A stretch of 64,000 bases of DNA from Maratus speciosus (lineage: Eukaryota > Arthropoda > Arachnida > Araneae > Salticidae). Positions 1-9,649 of this stretch are shown piece after piece. The first letter of the stretch is position 1; each line of letters begins with the position of its first letter. The notes beneath the pieces were generated by a model, which worked only from the letters and a program-made list of their open reading frames with translations, searched no databases and had not been told where the DNA came from. The DNA lies in assembly GCA_963932465.1 (NCBI GenBank), contig OZ010795.1, forward strand, positions 517,023,451 through 517,087,450, read 5' to 3'. A program made the translations under genes and the position numbers.

Positions 1-58
1 TCCAGTGGTAGGGGACAAATTATTTCTAATCTATTGTAATGTTTAAAAGATATTGTAA

Positions 59-448
59 TATATCGCTCACCCGCAAGAGAAGTGACACATCTCGCAATAA
101 TTCATTTTGCGTTTTATTCCACTAATATGTCTATCATAGGTGCGTCTTGATACACAAAAATTTTATAAGTGTAGTTATACGGAAAATAATTTTATTACGC
201 TATATGTTCATTTGTGAACGCAGAAGAGGGATGGATTGTGTGGGGAGGTAAAATTTCCCAGTCCCCCGAACCTCATCCTATGTCTTCATTCTTAAAGTAT
301 TTATGTTTTTATGTACGTTTTTATTCCTTACATGCAGAGCTAAGTGCTATAATTTTATGCTGCAGTAAAACCATGCAAATTTTTTTCCCTCTCCTGTGAA
401 ATTTACTTTTGCCGAGAGGTGTCACTTTTCTTGGGGGTGAGCGATATA
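59..448. mobile_element. Non-autonomous TIR element (MITE), TA-flanked
   Basis: Inverted ends of about 37 bp bound this interval: the left end begins TATATCGCTCACCC and the right end finishes GGGTGAGCGATATA, and both continue into matching AAGTGACAC / GTGTCACTT stretches. The outermost bases allow a TA or TATA target duplication, as in the Tc1/mariner superfamily. The 320-bp interior has no reading frame of note; a 61-codon frame inside it is not convincing. The TIRs are seen directly. The superfamily is an inference from the TA flanks. Confidence 0.6.
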
Positions 449-789
449 TAGCGATGAAAAATTAAAAACGACAATGCAGTAGAAAATGTACTCATTATAT
501 TTAAGTAGTCCCTTTTCCTCCACTCTCCAATTTATCATTTCAATGGCTCCATCTAAAATCCTCCTTTAACAATAAATGAAAAATCTCAATAATTCCTTTT
601 CGATCGCTAATTGTAATTAAACTTTTTAAAACCTTAATATTTTACTTGAATGAAAATAATTTCATTTTGAAGGATATTGGCCAAAAAATAAATTTTTAAT
701 AATGGATATTAAAGCTAAAATTTAAATTAAAAAAATTAATAATTTGGAGTTGACGTGCAAAAAAAAATAAATAAATAAATAAAATTTTG
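449..789. other. AT-rich spacer, no gene seen
   Basis: Simple AT-rich sequence with a short AAAT run near 765-784. I see no terminal repeats, splice-flanked frame or RNA gene. Confidence 0.5.
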
Positions 790-1522
790 AAAGACTTAGA
801 TACTTTGAATTTAGCTAAATTCCGTGTAGTTCGATTAGCAGTTCAATGTTGTCCTTTTGCAATACAGAAAGCATGTTACAACGGGGGAGAGCCCTACATT
901 TTTGTTTCTAAAACTTCATATAAGAACAAAAATAGATTTGATAGTGTTACAAATTTTGTTCAAGATAAACAAAATGGAAAAAATTCCAAAGTTAAAATAA
1001 AGAATTTGAAATTAACCGCAAAGTAGCTGTAAGAAATTATACTTCAGAAACCAAGTGGAAAATTGGTTAAATAATAGCAAGAGAAGGAAAATAACATTAT
1101 AGAGTTTAAGTTGGTTCGAATATTTTGAAAAGGCATTTTGATAAAATAACTAATGTAGGTTCAGAAACGTCTATAATTAATGATCCAAATTCTGAAGAAA
1201 GTGATACAATAAATTTCAAAAGTGAAAAATGGAATGGGGAAACAAGGGGATTCTCCACCAATACAGCCTAGTATCACAGATCTGATGCCAGTTAACTCTC
1301 ATGATCCAAATACTCCAAGTCCTACACCAACTGACTTCCATGGTCCTGATTCTTCAAGTCCTAAATCAACTGACTGATCCAATACTTCCAAAACCTTCTT
1401 TTCCCATTGGTGCCATTGTTGATGCTGCAGAATATTTAAAAACTAATTCTTCTTCTTCTCTACAGGTTCTGAGACGATCCAGTAGGTACAGAAGAGCTCC
1501 TGATCGACTTAGATATTAAACG
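790..1522 (+). pseudogene. Decayed Ty3/gypsy pol 3' end (integrase C-terminal region)
   Basis: In the frame starting at 1023 the translation runs VAVRNYTSETKWKIG, then IIAREGK, HYRV and VGSNILKRHFDKI, broken by in-frame TAA codons. This is the usual tail of gypsy integrases (an R-x-Y...W..G-I-I-R-G..Y.V...R-H..Q-I pattern known for the family). The frame then ends near 1519 in RRSSRYRRAPDRLRY, a tail common in arthropod gypsy Pol proteins. The upstream frame 787-1026 lies in another phase and joins the pol phase only through a frameshift. The protein is therefore broken by several stops and shifts. It sits directly before a purine tract (1522-1531) and an LTR-like sequence, which is the order expected at the 3' end of such an element. 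Confidence 0.72.
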
Positions 1523-1531
1523 GGGGGAAAA
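1522..1531 (+). other. Polypurine tract of the decayed gypsy element
   Basis: GGGGGGAAAA lies immediately upstream of a TGTGGTG LTR start, the position of the plus-strand primer in LTR retrotransposons. Confidence 0.55.
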
Positions 1532-1736
1532 TGTGGTGTTTCTAGTTTAAATTTGTAATGTCAGATGGCAGCACCACGCAATTTCCTCCCGAATTCATGA
1601 TAAATAAGTATCAGAGTAAATTTTCTATTCTAGTCTGTTCTGTGATGTATGTAGTACGTATAGTGACGTGATTTGTTTTGTTAAATGTTAATTAAATGTT
1701 TATTATGCATATGTGCTGCCTCTTCATTTACTTACA
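1532..1736 (+). repeat. 3' LTR remnant of the decayed gypsy element
   Basis: The sequence begins TGTGGTG right after the purine tract and downstream of the pol remnant. The 3' end is uncertain: I placed it at an ACA near 1736, but TTACAATTAGAT occurs twice (near 1732 and 1763), so the true end may differ. No matching 5' LTR was found in the window, so the element is truncated. Confidence 0.45.
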
Positions 1737-2540
1737 ATTAGATCTTTCAATTTATTAGCTGCCTTACAATTAGATTTCTTAAAAAATATATTAAGTAACA
1801 TTTTTTCAAATGTTGCTTTAGCAAAATGTTACAGTAATTATTTTTGTTCCAGTTGCTGAGGATAACATGATGAAAACTTTTTCTCGTGTCTTTAATATTA
1901 GCATTTGGTTTATTGTGTTTAAATGTAAAAAAAAAAAAAAAAAAAATACATTTGTTTATCAAGTTTGCGGTGTTAATACATTAGCAGATCCTATTGCAAT
2001 CAATTTCTAATTGGTTTCAATATTCCAACATATGAATTGTACTCATTTTATATGAAAATAAGTGAATGGACCAAAGAAGCCCCCAGCAGGGGCTCCTTTG
2101 TTACAAAACTTTAAAAATAGTTTAAAAAAAAAAAACAACAGAAAATTGCCTCTTTAAAACCATACAGTTTGCTTCATTGTTTCCTGTTAATTGATTACAA
2201 TTCAATTTCAACGTTGAAAAATCATATATAATATTTTTTAATAATAGAAATGTGAGTGGAACCAGGAAAATGCGGCCCAGCCCCCCCGTTCGACGGTATA
2301 CGTACAATCGAAATTGTAGTCGCCTAATGTGTAAAATATTTGACTCCAGAAATATAATACTGCAATCTTACAAATTAATTTCCTAGTAGTTCGGTTGTTT
2401 AAGATGCACTATATATTGAAAAAAAAAGTTAAAAAATTGAAAAAAATTTTAAATAAATATTTCTAAAAATGAAAAATAAAAGTGAGAATTATCAGATCTT
2501 ATACCGGTTGCACACCTTAAACTACACTTTTCAAAATCCA
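1737..2540. other. Spacer with poly-A and a short hairpin
   Basis: This holds an A-run at about 1926-1947 and an imperfect hairpin at 2072-2100 (12-bp arms with one mismatch, CAGCA loop). A C-rich run follows near 2280. No gene or element boundary is evident. Confidence 0.45.
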
Positions 2541-2768
2541 TTATCGAACGTACAAACAGATTTCAATTAAATTATCTTTAATTGTCGTCTGACGTGCCGA
2601 TTTACTTTGAGACTTAAGCAAAGCATTTTCTACAGAGTTAAGTTCCTGGAAATGTTTCTCACTAGTATTGTGAGACACAAAAAAATTTCGTGTCAATGCA
2701 GTCCAACCACCTAGTGTCCATTCTTTTCGTCCAAACCCACCACAAGTTCCACGAACTTGAAATAATCC
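2541..2768 (-). CDS. Possible terminal coding exon, unknown protein
   Basis: On the minus strand a strong acceptor (CTTACAG, preceded by a pyrimidine-containing stretch) is followed at 2768 by 75 sense codons and a TAA at 2543-2541. The peptide starts GLFQVRGTCGGFGRKEWTLG and ends TIKDNLIEICLYVR. Its composition is mixed and rich in Gly, Trp and Arg, unlike the Asn/Ile/Lys/Phe-rich translations of the neighbouring DNA. The frame extends only four codons beyond the acceptor before a stop, so if real it begins at the splice site. I do not recognise the family. No partner exon was found upstream (higher coordinates). A frame of this length is not significant alone in 64 kb; the case rests on composition and the acceptor. 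It could instead be a transposon gene fragment. Confidence 0.35.
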   Translation of the reverse strand, partial: GLFQVRGTCGGFGRKEWTLGGWTALTRNFFVSHNTSEKHFQELNSVENALLKSQSKSARQTTIKDNLIEICLYVR

Positions 2769-3044
2769 CTGTAAGAGTCACATATATTAATTGTCTTTCA
2801 CCTTTCTCCAGATATTACTAGCAGAAAAGAAAGAAAAGAGTGACGCTAGGAGAAAAAAATCTGAGAAAATTGGTTAGGGCATGAAAGAAACGAGGTATAA
2901 ACGAAACATCACAGCATTAAAATGAATAGGGATGAATCAGGACCGCCCTGAAACGACGTATAAATGTAAGAGACGTATAAATGATATTTTACTGTACTTC
3001 TAAATATGTATCCTTGAATAAATGATAAAACATCAGCTGCTTAC
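2769..3044. other. Spacer, no gene seen
   Basis: Moderately AT-rich sequence upstream (minus-strand sense) of the possible exon. ACGTATAAATG occurs twice near 2955-2980. No element ends were recognised. Confidence 0.4.
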
Positions 3045-4215
3045 ATAATGTTAGGTCATAAATTTTTACAAATGAAAAATTTTACGTTCACAATTTCTAA
3101 AACATCTCACAAAAATCTAACTGCAAATTTATGTGCGATATTACGAGTTATAAAATTTAGTATGTTATTATGACTCGTAACAAAAGGATGACGGAAAGAC
3201 AAATTAAGGTGATGGTAACTAAGGGATGATAGTACTAAGTTTTATGACGCTAATTTAGAATCCGCAGTCAAGGACAACTTATTAGCCAAAATGATTCATA
3301 TCCTAAAATTATGTATATAATATTAAAACCCATAAAAGTTATGGATATGAATGTATTGTTAAACATAAATTATTTTTGAAATGTTGATGTTATCTTTCAT
3401 AAAGATAAATTTATTAATGACCCCAGCGCGTGGAATGCACTTAAAAAAAATTCCTAATTTTATGACCATCGAAAATAACAGTGATGGAATAATGTAAACA
3501 GAATATTATCACTATTTTTCTTTGTATTAGTGTGCCATAGGAACATAATTTATTGCCTAAAAAACGTTGTTAATTTTGTGTTACAATTACACGTAAAATA
3601 TGCAAAATAACTTTTTAAATTAAAATAAATTAAAATATTTTTCATATCCAAAATTTTTAGCAATTTAAACATTTCTTTTTTCTTTTCTTTTCTTATCTTC
3701 AGTAAGTAGCTCTTATTTGAGAATCCACTTTTATGCTATATTAAAAATAAAAAATTCTATTTATTAAACAAAACAATTATTTTTGTAGATACTACTCCTA
3801 AACACAAAATGATATCAATTTATCCACCCTTTGTTTACAAATGATGACTGCATCACCCCTAAAACAACAAAAGAGCCAAATTAACACGAATCAAGTAATA
3901 AACGTGAAATCTCATATGATAAGCATAATGTCAGATGAAAAATTTTGCGTTCACAGTTCGAAAAATACGAAGCAAAAATCGAACTGCAAATTTATGTACG
4001 ATATTATGAGTATGTTACTATGATCTGTAACAAACGGATAGTAAAATTACAAATTACACAGATATTTACTATGGGGTGATAACACTAAGTTCGCTAATGT
4101 ATGATCCAAAGTCAAGGATAATTTACAAACCAAAATGACACATATCCTAAAACTGAGTTTGGAATATTAAGACGCAAAATTTATGGATATGATAGATGGA
4201 ACAGAAATTATATTT
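3045..4215. repeat. Two diverged direct copies of a ~350-bp repeat
   Basis: The segment at about 3060-3415 recurs at about 3915-4235. Shared blocks include AAATTTATGTGCGATATTA / AAATTTATGTACGATATTA, CAGTCAAGGACAA / AAGTCAAGGATAA, TCATATCCTAAAA / ACATATCCTAAAA and TTGAAATGTTGATGTTAT. The second copy is interrupted by the hairpin element at 4242-4620, after which AAATTTATTAAT resumes as in the first copy. The sequence between the copies (about 3430-3840) is AT-rich with no gene. The 60-codon frame at 3841-4023 overlaps the repeat and is dismissed. Confidence 0.6.
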
Positions 4216-4241
4216 GAAATGTTGATGTTATATATTACACA

Positions 4242-4620
4242 CACTGTAAAAAAAACCATTGTAGATTTGCCAGCACAAACTCGATCACAGTCGAATGTGC
4301 TGTATCTTTCTTTGGTTTCTTGACTATATAAACATGAAAAATACAGTAGTTGCGTAAAATTAACAGCACTTTGTGCTGTTAATTTTACGCAACTACTGTA
4401 TTTTTCACTGTATAACTGTGCTGGCATTTCGGACTCCAGCACAAACTGCTGACGTCCGAATTGCCAGCACATTGTGCTGTTAATTTTGCGCAACTACTGT
4501 ATTTTTCATGTTTATATAGTCAAGAAACCAAAGAAAGATACAGCACATTCGACTGTGATCGAGTTTGTGCGCGAGATGAACAGTACTTTGTACTGTAAAA
4601 ATGTCGTTTTTTTTTCAGTG
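4242..4620. mobile_element. Foldback MITE with nested hairpins
   Basis: The ends are CACTGTAAAAAAAAC and its inverse GTTTTTTTTTCAGTG. Inside, 97-bp arms at 4273-4369 and 4474-4570 are almost perfectly inverted. The left arm also pairs with a second, shorter inverse at 4372-4399 (around CAGTAGTTGCG), so two alternative stems share one arm. The insertion falls inside the second copy of the 3-4 kb direct repeat, whose first copy gives the uninterrupted site. No target duplication could be fixed and no coding capacity is seen. Confidence 0.75.
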
Positions 4621-4977
4621 TAAGGGGTAAATTTATTAATTTCATTTCAAATTGAGAGTATGCAATGTACATTTTCAAATATCAGTAATTTTATGAACAT
4701 CTAATCATTCGAATATATTACGATTTCTAAAATTTTGTATCTTCTTATGAATCGTGGCAAATAAATGTCCGAATACTACAATATTTCAGAATATGGAATA
4801 AGATAATTACTTCCAAAGATACGATTCTAAAGTTCGAATCAGTGAATAAATGTAAAAATATTGTGCATAATGCATAACTCGTAAATTATGAAGGATAAAA
4901 AAGATCACTTTCAGAATTCCAAAACATCACCCAAAAATACAGGGTGTACATAAATGAATATCCTAACTTTACAGAGC

Positions 4978-5012
<35 letters not shown>

Positions 5013-5454
5013 CAACCTTGTTGTTCATCGCAAATAAAAAATAACAGTTGGAAGTTTAAATTCAACACAGTTATAAGTAGCGGTAGAATTGACATAAAAA
5101 AGTCACTGGTCCCAAGGACTAGTAAGCATAAAAATTTACTGGTCCGCTGTCATCATCACTGGCCCGCTACATAAAGTTCTATTAAGTGCCGTTAACCCTT
5201 TGAGTGCCCCCCCCCCCCCTCCCTCTTAGAATATAAACCAAACTTCCTTTGCAGTTATCCAAAATTTTCAACATAGTAAAAATGTAAAATTATAATTTGC
5301 TAAAAATTAAACATTACATAAAAAATATATAAAATTATTAATTAAATATTTTATTTCAGATTATTTATTTCAACTGACTAAGGTTTAATGCAATTTTTTT
5401 AAAAATAAAATAAAATAATGTGATTTGTGTTTGGAATTTTTCCACTAAATTTTT
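4621..5454. other. AT-rich spacer with homopolymers
   Basis: After the resumed copy of the local repeat there is an A-run at about 4982-5008 and a C-run at about 5206-5218, just after a TTAACCCTTTGAG that resembles a piggyBac-type terminus with no visible partner. The reading frames here are translations of the homopolymers. No gene is seen. Confidence 0.45.
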
Positions 5455-5522
5455 CAAATTAGTGGTCCGATTGAATTTTTGATGGTCTCGGACCAGCGGA
5501 CCACCAAGAATTTCGAACACTG
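5455..5522 (-). mobile_element. hAT-like terminus, partner end not found
   Basis: On the minus strand the sequence begins CAGTGTTCGAAATTC and continues into a GGTGGTCCGCTGGTCC motif, a common hAT-type terminal style. Related GGTCC motifs occur near 5105-5165, but I could not establish a second terminus or an 8-bp duplication. Confidence 0.35.
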
Positions 5523-5623
5523 CCGCGTTATAAGTGTTCAGTGTGAGCCCCTCCAGAAATAGGAACGATATTGAGGCTGTACGAAAACTCATCCCACAAT
5601 TTTTTCAGCATGTCCGGTGTGAC

Positions 5624-5811
5624 CAGTGGTGTAGTCGTAAAAAAAGCAGAGGATATACGCTCTAAGCAGAGGGCATACGCTCAAGGTAGAGGGTATACCT
5701 TACAATGTATATACTATAGCTTTTTTGAGAAACAGAGGGTATACGGTGTTCCTTAAAAACATCCAGAAGATATACGGCGTATATCACCGTATACCCTCCA
5801 TTACATCCCTG
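5624..5811. mobile_element. Small hAT-type MITE with 8-bp target duplication
   Basis: The element starts CAGTGGTGTAGTC and ends CATTACATCCCTG. These are imperfect inverted ends matching the YARNG hAT terminal pattern. It is flanked by ggtgtgac (5616-5623) and ggtgtaac (5812-5819), an 8-bp duplication with one difference. The interior is a run of degenerate GAGGGTATACG motifs on both strands, so most of the element is self-complementary. There is no coding potential; it would be moved in trans by a hAT transposase. Confidence 0.8.
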
Positions 5812-5819
5812 GGTGTAAC

Positions 5820-6061
5820 TCTTTGAATGACTGTAGATATGCGTGCCCTACGATATGCGTGGCTCCATTCAGAAAGAAAAGTGCTCACTGTTATAGTAAA
5901 ACGATAAAATGTGGTTTTGAACAAAAGGAGGGGAATTCAACAATGGGTTTAAAATGATAAGGGGATTAGATCAAATTTCTTCTTTTTGCAGGATGTTCAG
6001 CACTTTCCCTGTAAAGCCATAAACGATGAAAAACGCCGTGTAACTACAAGAAGGTGCTGCC
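5820..6061. other. Spacer, no gene seen
   Basis: Nothing recognised apart from the approach to the minisatellite; the first degenerate repeat motif may begin near 6040. Confidence 0.4.
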
Positions 6062-6592
6062 TGACCAGAACAAAAAGACCGCGAGTAGACTGATACGTCT
6101 ATCTGGAGTTTCCGCGTAACCACAAGAAAGCGCCGCCTGACCAACCGCGAGTAGACTGATACGTCTATCTGGAGTTTCCGCATAGCCACAAGAAAGCGCC
6201 GCCTGACCAACCGCGAGTAGACTGATACGTCTATCTGGAGTTTCCGCGTAGCCACAAGAAAGCGCCACCTGACCAACCGCGAGTAGACTTATACGTCTAT
6301 CTGGAGTTTCCGCGTAGCCACAAGAAAGCGCCGCCTGACCAACCGCGAGCAGACTGATACGTCTATCTGGAGCTTCCGCGCAACCACAAGAAAGCACCGT
6401 CTGACCAGAACAAAAAGACCACGAGTAGACTTATACGTCTATCTGGAGCTTCCGCATAACCACAAGAAAGCGCCACCTGGCCAGAACAAAAAGACCGCGA
6501 GTAGACTGATTCGTCTATCTGGAGCTTCCGCGTAACCACAAGAAAGCGCCGCGACCAGAACAAAAAGACCGTAAGTAGACTGATATCTCCAG
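6062..6592. repeat. Minisatellite, about eight units of 66 or 74-76 bp
   Basis: The landmark CCGCGAGTAGACT (or a variant) recurs at 6079, 6145, 6211, 6277, 6343, 6419, 6495 and 6569. Spacings are therefore 66, 66, 66, 66, 76, 76 and 74. The two unit lengths differ by about 10 bp around AGAACAAAAAGACC. The block is clearly richer in G and C than its surroundings. Because 66 is a multiple of three, minus-strand frames of 66-117 codons stay open as 22-residue repeats, but the 76-bp units break them. I read it as non-coding. Confidence 0.85.
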
Positions 6593-7523
6593 CGCCAGCA
6601 GATGGCGCTATGCCCTCAGATCAATCATGTTTTGAAGTTTTTACTTTTTCGTAGCAATGTTTTCATGCAAGCAATTGATCGCGGAGTGTTCCAAACGAAA
6701 GTCAATCCCCTGATGATGACTTTAAAAATAAAGTTCGAAACGTTGGGTATTTTAAATATGTGTTGTAAGTTCAAATATCGATTTTATATGCATGTATGCT
6801 GATTAGCATCAATTGTTTATTTTAATATTATTAAAGTAAAATAATTTTCGGAGCATTGACATTCAATTTTAGAACAGATACATTTTTTAGTTTCACCCCA
6901 AAAAAGGATGTCAGTGCACTTTCCCAAAGAGCGCTGAGAATAACAGTGATATGGTGTAAAGAGCAGAATATCTTAACTTGGGGTTACTTGGACCCCAACA
7001 ACAGTGACAATTTTTGAGCATTTCTTACTAAACTAGAGCCTTTAAAATATTAATTTTGCTGATCCGAATTTGTAACCTGTGTGTAACTGCAGGATGCAAA
7101 GATGCGAAAATAAAAGTTATCAAGTCACAAAATTTCGGGTTTTTATCACAAAGCAGTATACAATCAAATGGAAGAAGGCTACAAGAGATGTAGTTGAGTA
7201 CCTCAGATGATATTGAATATTAATTGTTGGTATAATGGTGAATTGCGTCAATATTCTTACACTGCAGGCTCTAGAACTATTGAAAACGTTCTTTTTTGTT
7301 TAGGTTCTAATTCAAACCCCATGTTGCAAGTAACTCCAAATTATGGTATCTTATATTCCTCCCAATTGTTCAATTGAATAAAATATACTTTACTGAAAAA
7401 ATTTTGATAAATTTATGTGATAGACAAGTTCATGCACAGGATTTACAAAAAAATGGAGGATAGTGAGGTTAAGTAGGAAGGAATTTTTTAAAAGTTTAGA
7501 TTATTAATATTTTTAAAATACTA
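6593..7523. other. Spacer, no gene recognised
   Basis: This begins with a small hairpin (AGCGCCA / TGGCGCT, 6591-6609). Short related phrases around GGGGTTACTTGGACC (about 6983) and CAAGTAACTCC (about 7328) hint at an old repeat. The 66-codon frame at 6602-6802 is not convincing. Confidence 0.4.
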
Positions 7524-7531
7524 CCTATGAT

Positions 7532-8367
7532 CAAGGTTTTCGCTGCCACTCGCCATTACGCAAAATTGCGACAAATGCTTCATTTGGCAAATAAATGAAC
7601 AGTCAGATTCGTCAAATTGCGAGTGCTCAATTTCTGCTCTTTTTAAGTGTGTGCCAGTACAGTCCAGATTCTTATCCGCGTTACTGAACAATTGTTGTCA
7701 CTTTTCATGTTCAATCACAATTATATTACTCTATTTATAGAGATTACTGCGTCAAAACTAATCCAGTCTACCAACAGCCAAATAGATACAGGATTATGCG
7801 AAAGGTATTTTCCTGTTGTGAGTTGATCTCTATCTATGCACCGGCATCGCGCCGTTAAAAACACAAACAAAATTACTTCCATGAAGCGTCCAGTAGAGAA
7901 AAGTTTTGCTGGAATGCAGCTTTGAAATTAGCCATTTACCGTACTACTTATTAGTTGTGTGCAAATCATTGGCGGATCAATCTTTTCTATCTGTTAGAGT
8001 CGAAATCTCATAGCAATTTTTAGTGTATATTTTCATAACGGTAAATTAAAGATTTTTATTGAGAATGCTGAAAGAACGTCTAAAACGTTTTCCCATTTAG
8101 GAGATATTTAGAACGTACTTATTTTTAATAGTTTCTGTATCGGATTGTCAAATTTCTATTTTATAAGCAATTACAAAAATTTAGGTTGTTTTAGAATACA
8201 TTGGGGAAAAAAAAGATACAGTAAGGGGTAAAAGATAGATTTTTCAGTGTTTCACGAGGAATCTTTTTTTGCTAACCTTTTTTTTTTTTTTTTTTTCATT
8301 TGGCGACTGTTTTTTATTTCTTATTCGCGAAATCGCGAATGTTGGTCAAAACCCAGCGAGAACCTTG
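7532..8367. mobile_element. Non-autonomous hAT-like element, 836 bp
   Basis: The termini are CAAGGTTTTCGCTG at the left and the inverse of CAAGGTTCTCGCTG at the right, fitting the hAT YARNG end rule. The flanks cctatgat (7524-7531) and gctatgat (8368-8375) give an 8-bp duplication with one difference. Subterminal sequences on both sides carry TTCGCGAA- or TTGCGA-like motifs. There is no transposase frame. A T-run lies at about 8279-8296. Confidence 0.75.
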
Positions 8368-8480
8368 GCTATGATTACTCGCTATTTCCTGCAGATTATT
8401 AATTAGTATAAATTACATAACCATTAAATTAGTCACAAATTGATTTATATTAATTCTTAATTTAAACTACGCCTGTACAA

Positions 8481-8832
8481 ACCATCCCCTCATCGAGTTG
8501 AAGGCTGAAATTCCAGGATTAGTTAAAACTCGATTCTCATATTAAAATGCAACTGGTCTGCCAAGTCATGTCTTGGTGGAAAATACGTGCAAATCCGACT
8601 TTAGTGGTTTGCTGGTAGGTTTACCATCGTGTTTTCCTGCTCTCAGTCCTCTATGTTTTCATACCTTTGGGTGCAGGAAAACACAATGATAAACCTACCG
8701 AATAATCACTAAAATAAGATCTGCAGGTTGTTTTCACCAAGATATGACTTGGCAGGCCAGTTGCATTTTAATATGCTAATCGAGTTCTCTCTAATCCTGG
8801 AATTTCAGCCACCAACTCGATGAGGTGATGGT
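8481..8832. mobile_element. Foldback element with 160-bp arms
   Basis: The arms 8481-8640 and 8673-8832 are inverted copies of equal length around a 32-bp loop. Matches run throughout, for example CTCATCGAGTTG / CAACTCGATGAG, AAAATGCAACTGG / CCAGTTGCATTTT and GTAGGTTTACCAT / ATGATAAACCTAC. A weaker match (CTGTA) extends a few bases outside. No coding frame and no certain target duplication. The superfamily is unknown. Confidence 0.8.
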
Positions 8833-9164
8833 CACTACAGCCATTCCCCGGTCTATCTGTTATATGCAGTTTGCTAGTTACGAGTACAAAACTACAGTTA
8901 CCGTTTAATCCTGATAACATCAAAAGAAATTGTCTCAATTATCATGTGTTATCTTATCTAAACAAATGAATTTAACTTCTATATAAGTGAGAGTTCACTT
9001 TTCTTTAAAAAATTAGCTTAAGTAAACAACAGAATGATTTTAGAATAATTAGTCACATGAATATCAATAAATGAAAAAAAAATGTTTCAATGTTTCGTCT
9101 ACAGAAATTTCCTTGCTATAGTTTGTGTAAAGTCGGACAAATGCGAATGCCATAATTTTTTTAA
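8833..9164. other. AT-rich spacer
   Basis: No gene, RNA or element end recognised in this stretch. Confidence 0.4.
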
Positions 9165-9645
9165 CCCTTTCGGTCCTAACTTTTTTTTAAAAGTCCAAAA
9201 AAATTAAAACTTTTGTCAACTTTTTTTGTTTTTTTTTTCTATTTCAAATTTAGATGGCGCTACTCGTCCACTAAAAAGTCAAAATATAGAATGCACATAT
9301 GAGGGGCTCACAACAGTAGTAGACCAAGTCCATTTTGAAAAAAGAATGAAATAGTTCATTTTGAAGATACATAAAATCTGTTTTATCTACTCCCACAGTG
9401 AACCAAGACTGTTTTTACATACCTTATCATGTATGTCATCTGTTTACAGACTTTAGGAGGGGATAAAATAGATTTTATGCTCCTCCAAAATGGACTATCT
9501 CATTTTTTTTTCAAAATGGACTCGGTCTACTATGGTTGTGAGCCCCTCATATGTGATTATGAGGTTTTTACGTATCTGCAAGACGTTATTTATAGTTTGC
9601 ATTTTAAAAGTAAGGAACACATTTGGACCGCCAAGGCCGAAAGGG
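9165..9645. mobile_element. piggyBac-like MITE, TTAA-flanked
   Basis: TTAA (9161-9164) precedes CCCTTTCGGTCC, and the right end is the inverse, GGCCGAAAGGG followed by TTAA (9646-9649). A TTAA target with CCC ends is the known piggyBac signature. Longer internal arms are also inverted: ATATGAGGGGCTCAC near 9298 against GTGAGCCCCTCATAT near 9538, with TAGACC..GTCCATTTTG alongside. The element therefore folds back on itself. The 108-codon frame at 9429-9755 starts inside it and runs out of it, so it is not a gene. Confidence 0.8.
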
Positions 9646-9649
9646 TTAA

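Noticed and set aside
6044..6397. 117-codon minus frame with 22-residue repeats
   Set aside because: It is a translation of the 66-bp minisatellite and is broken where the 76-bp units start; no support for expression.
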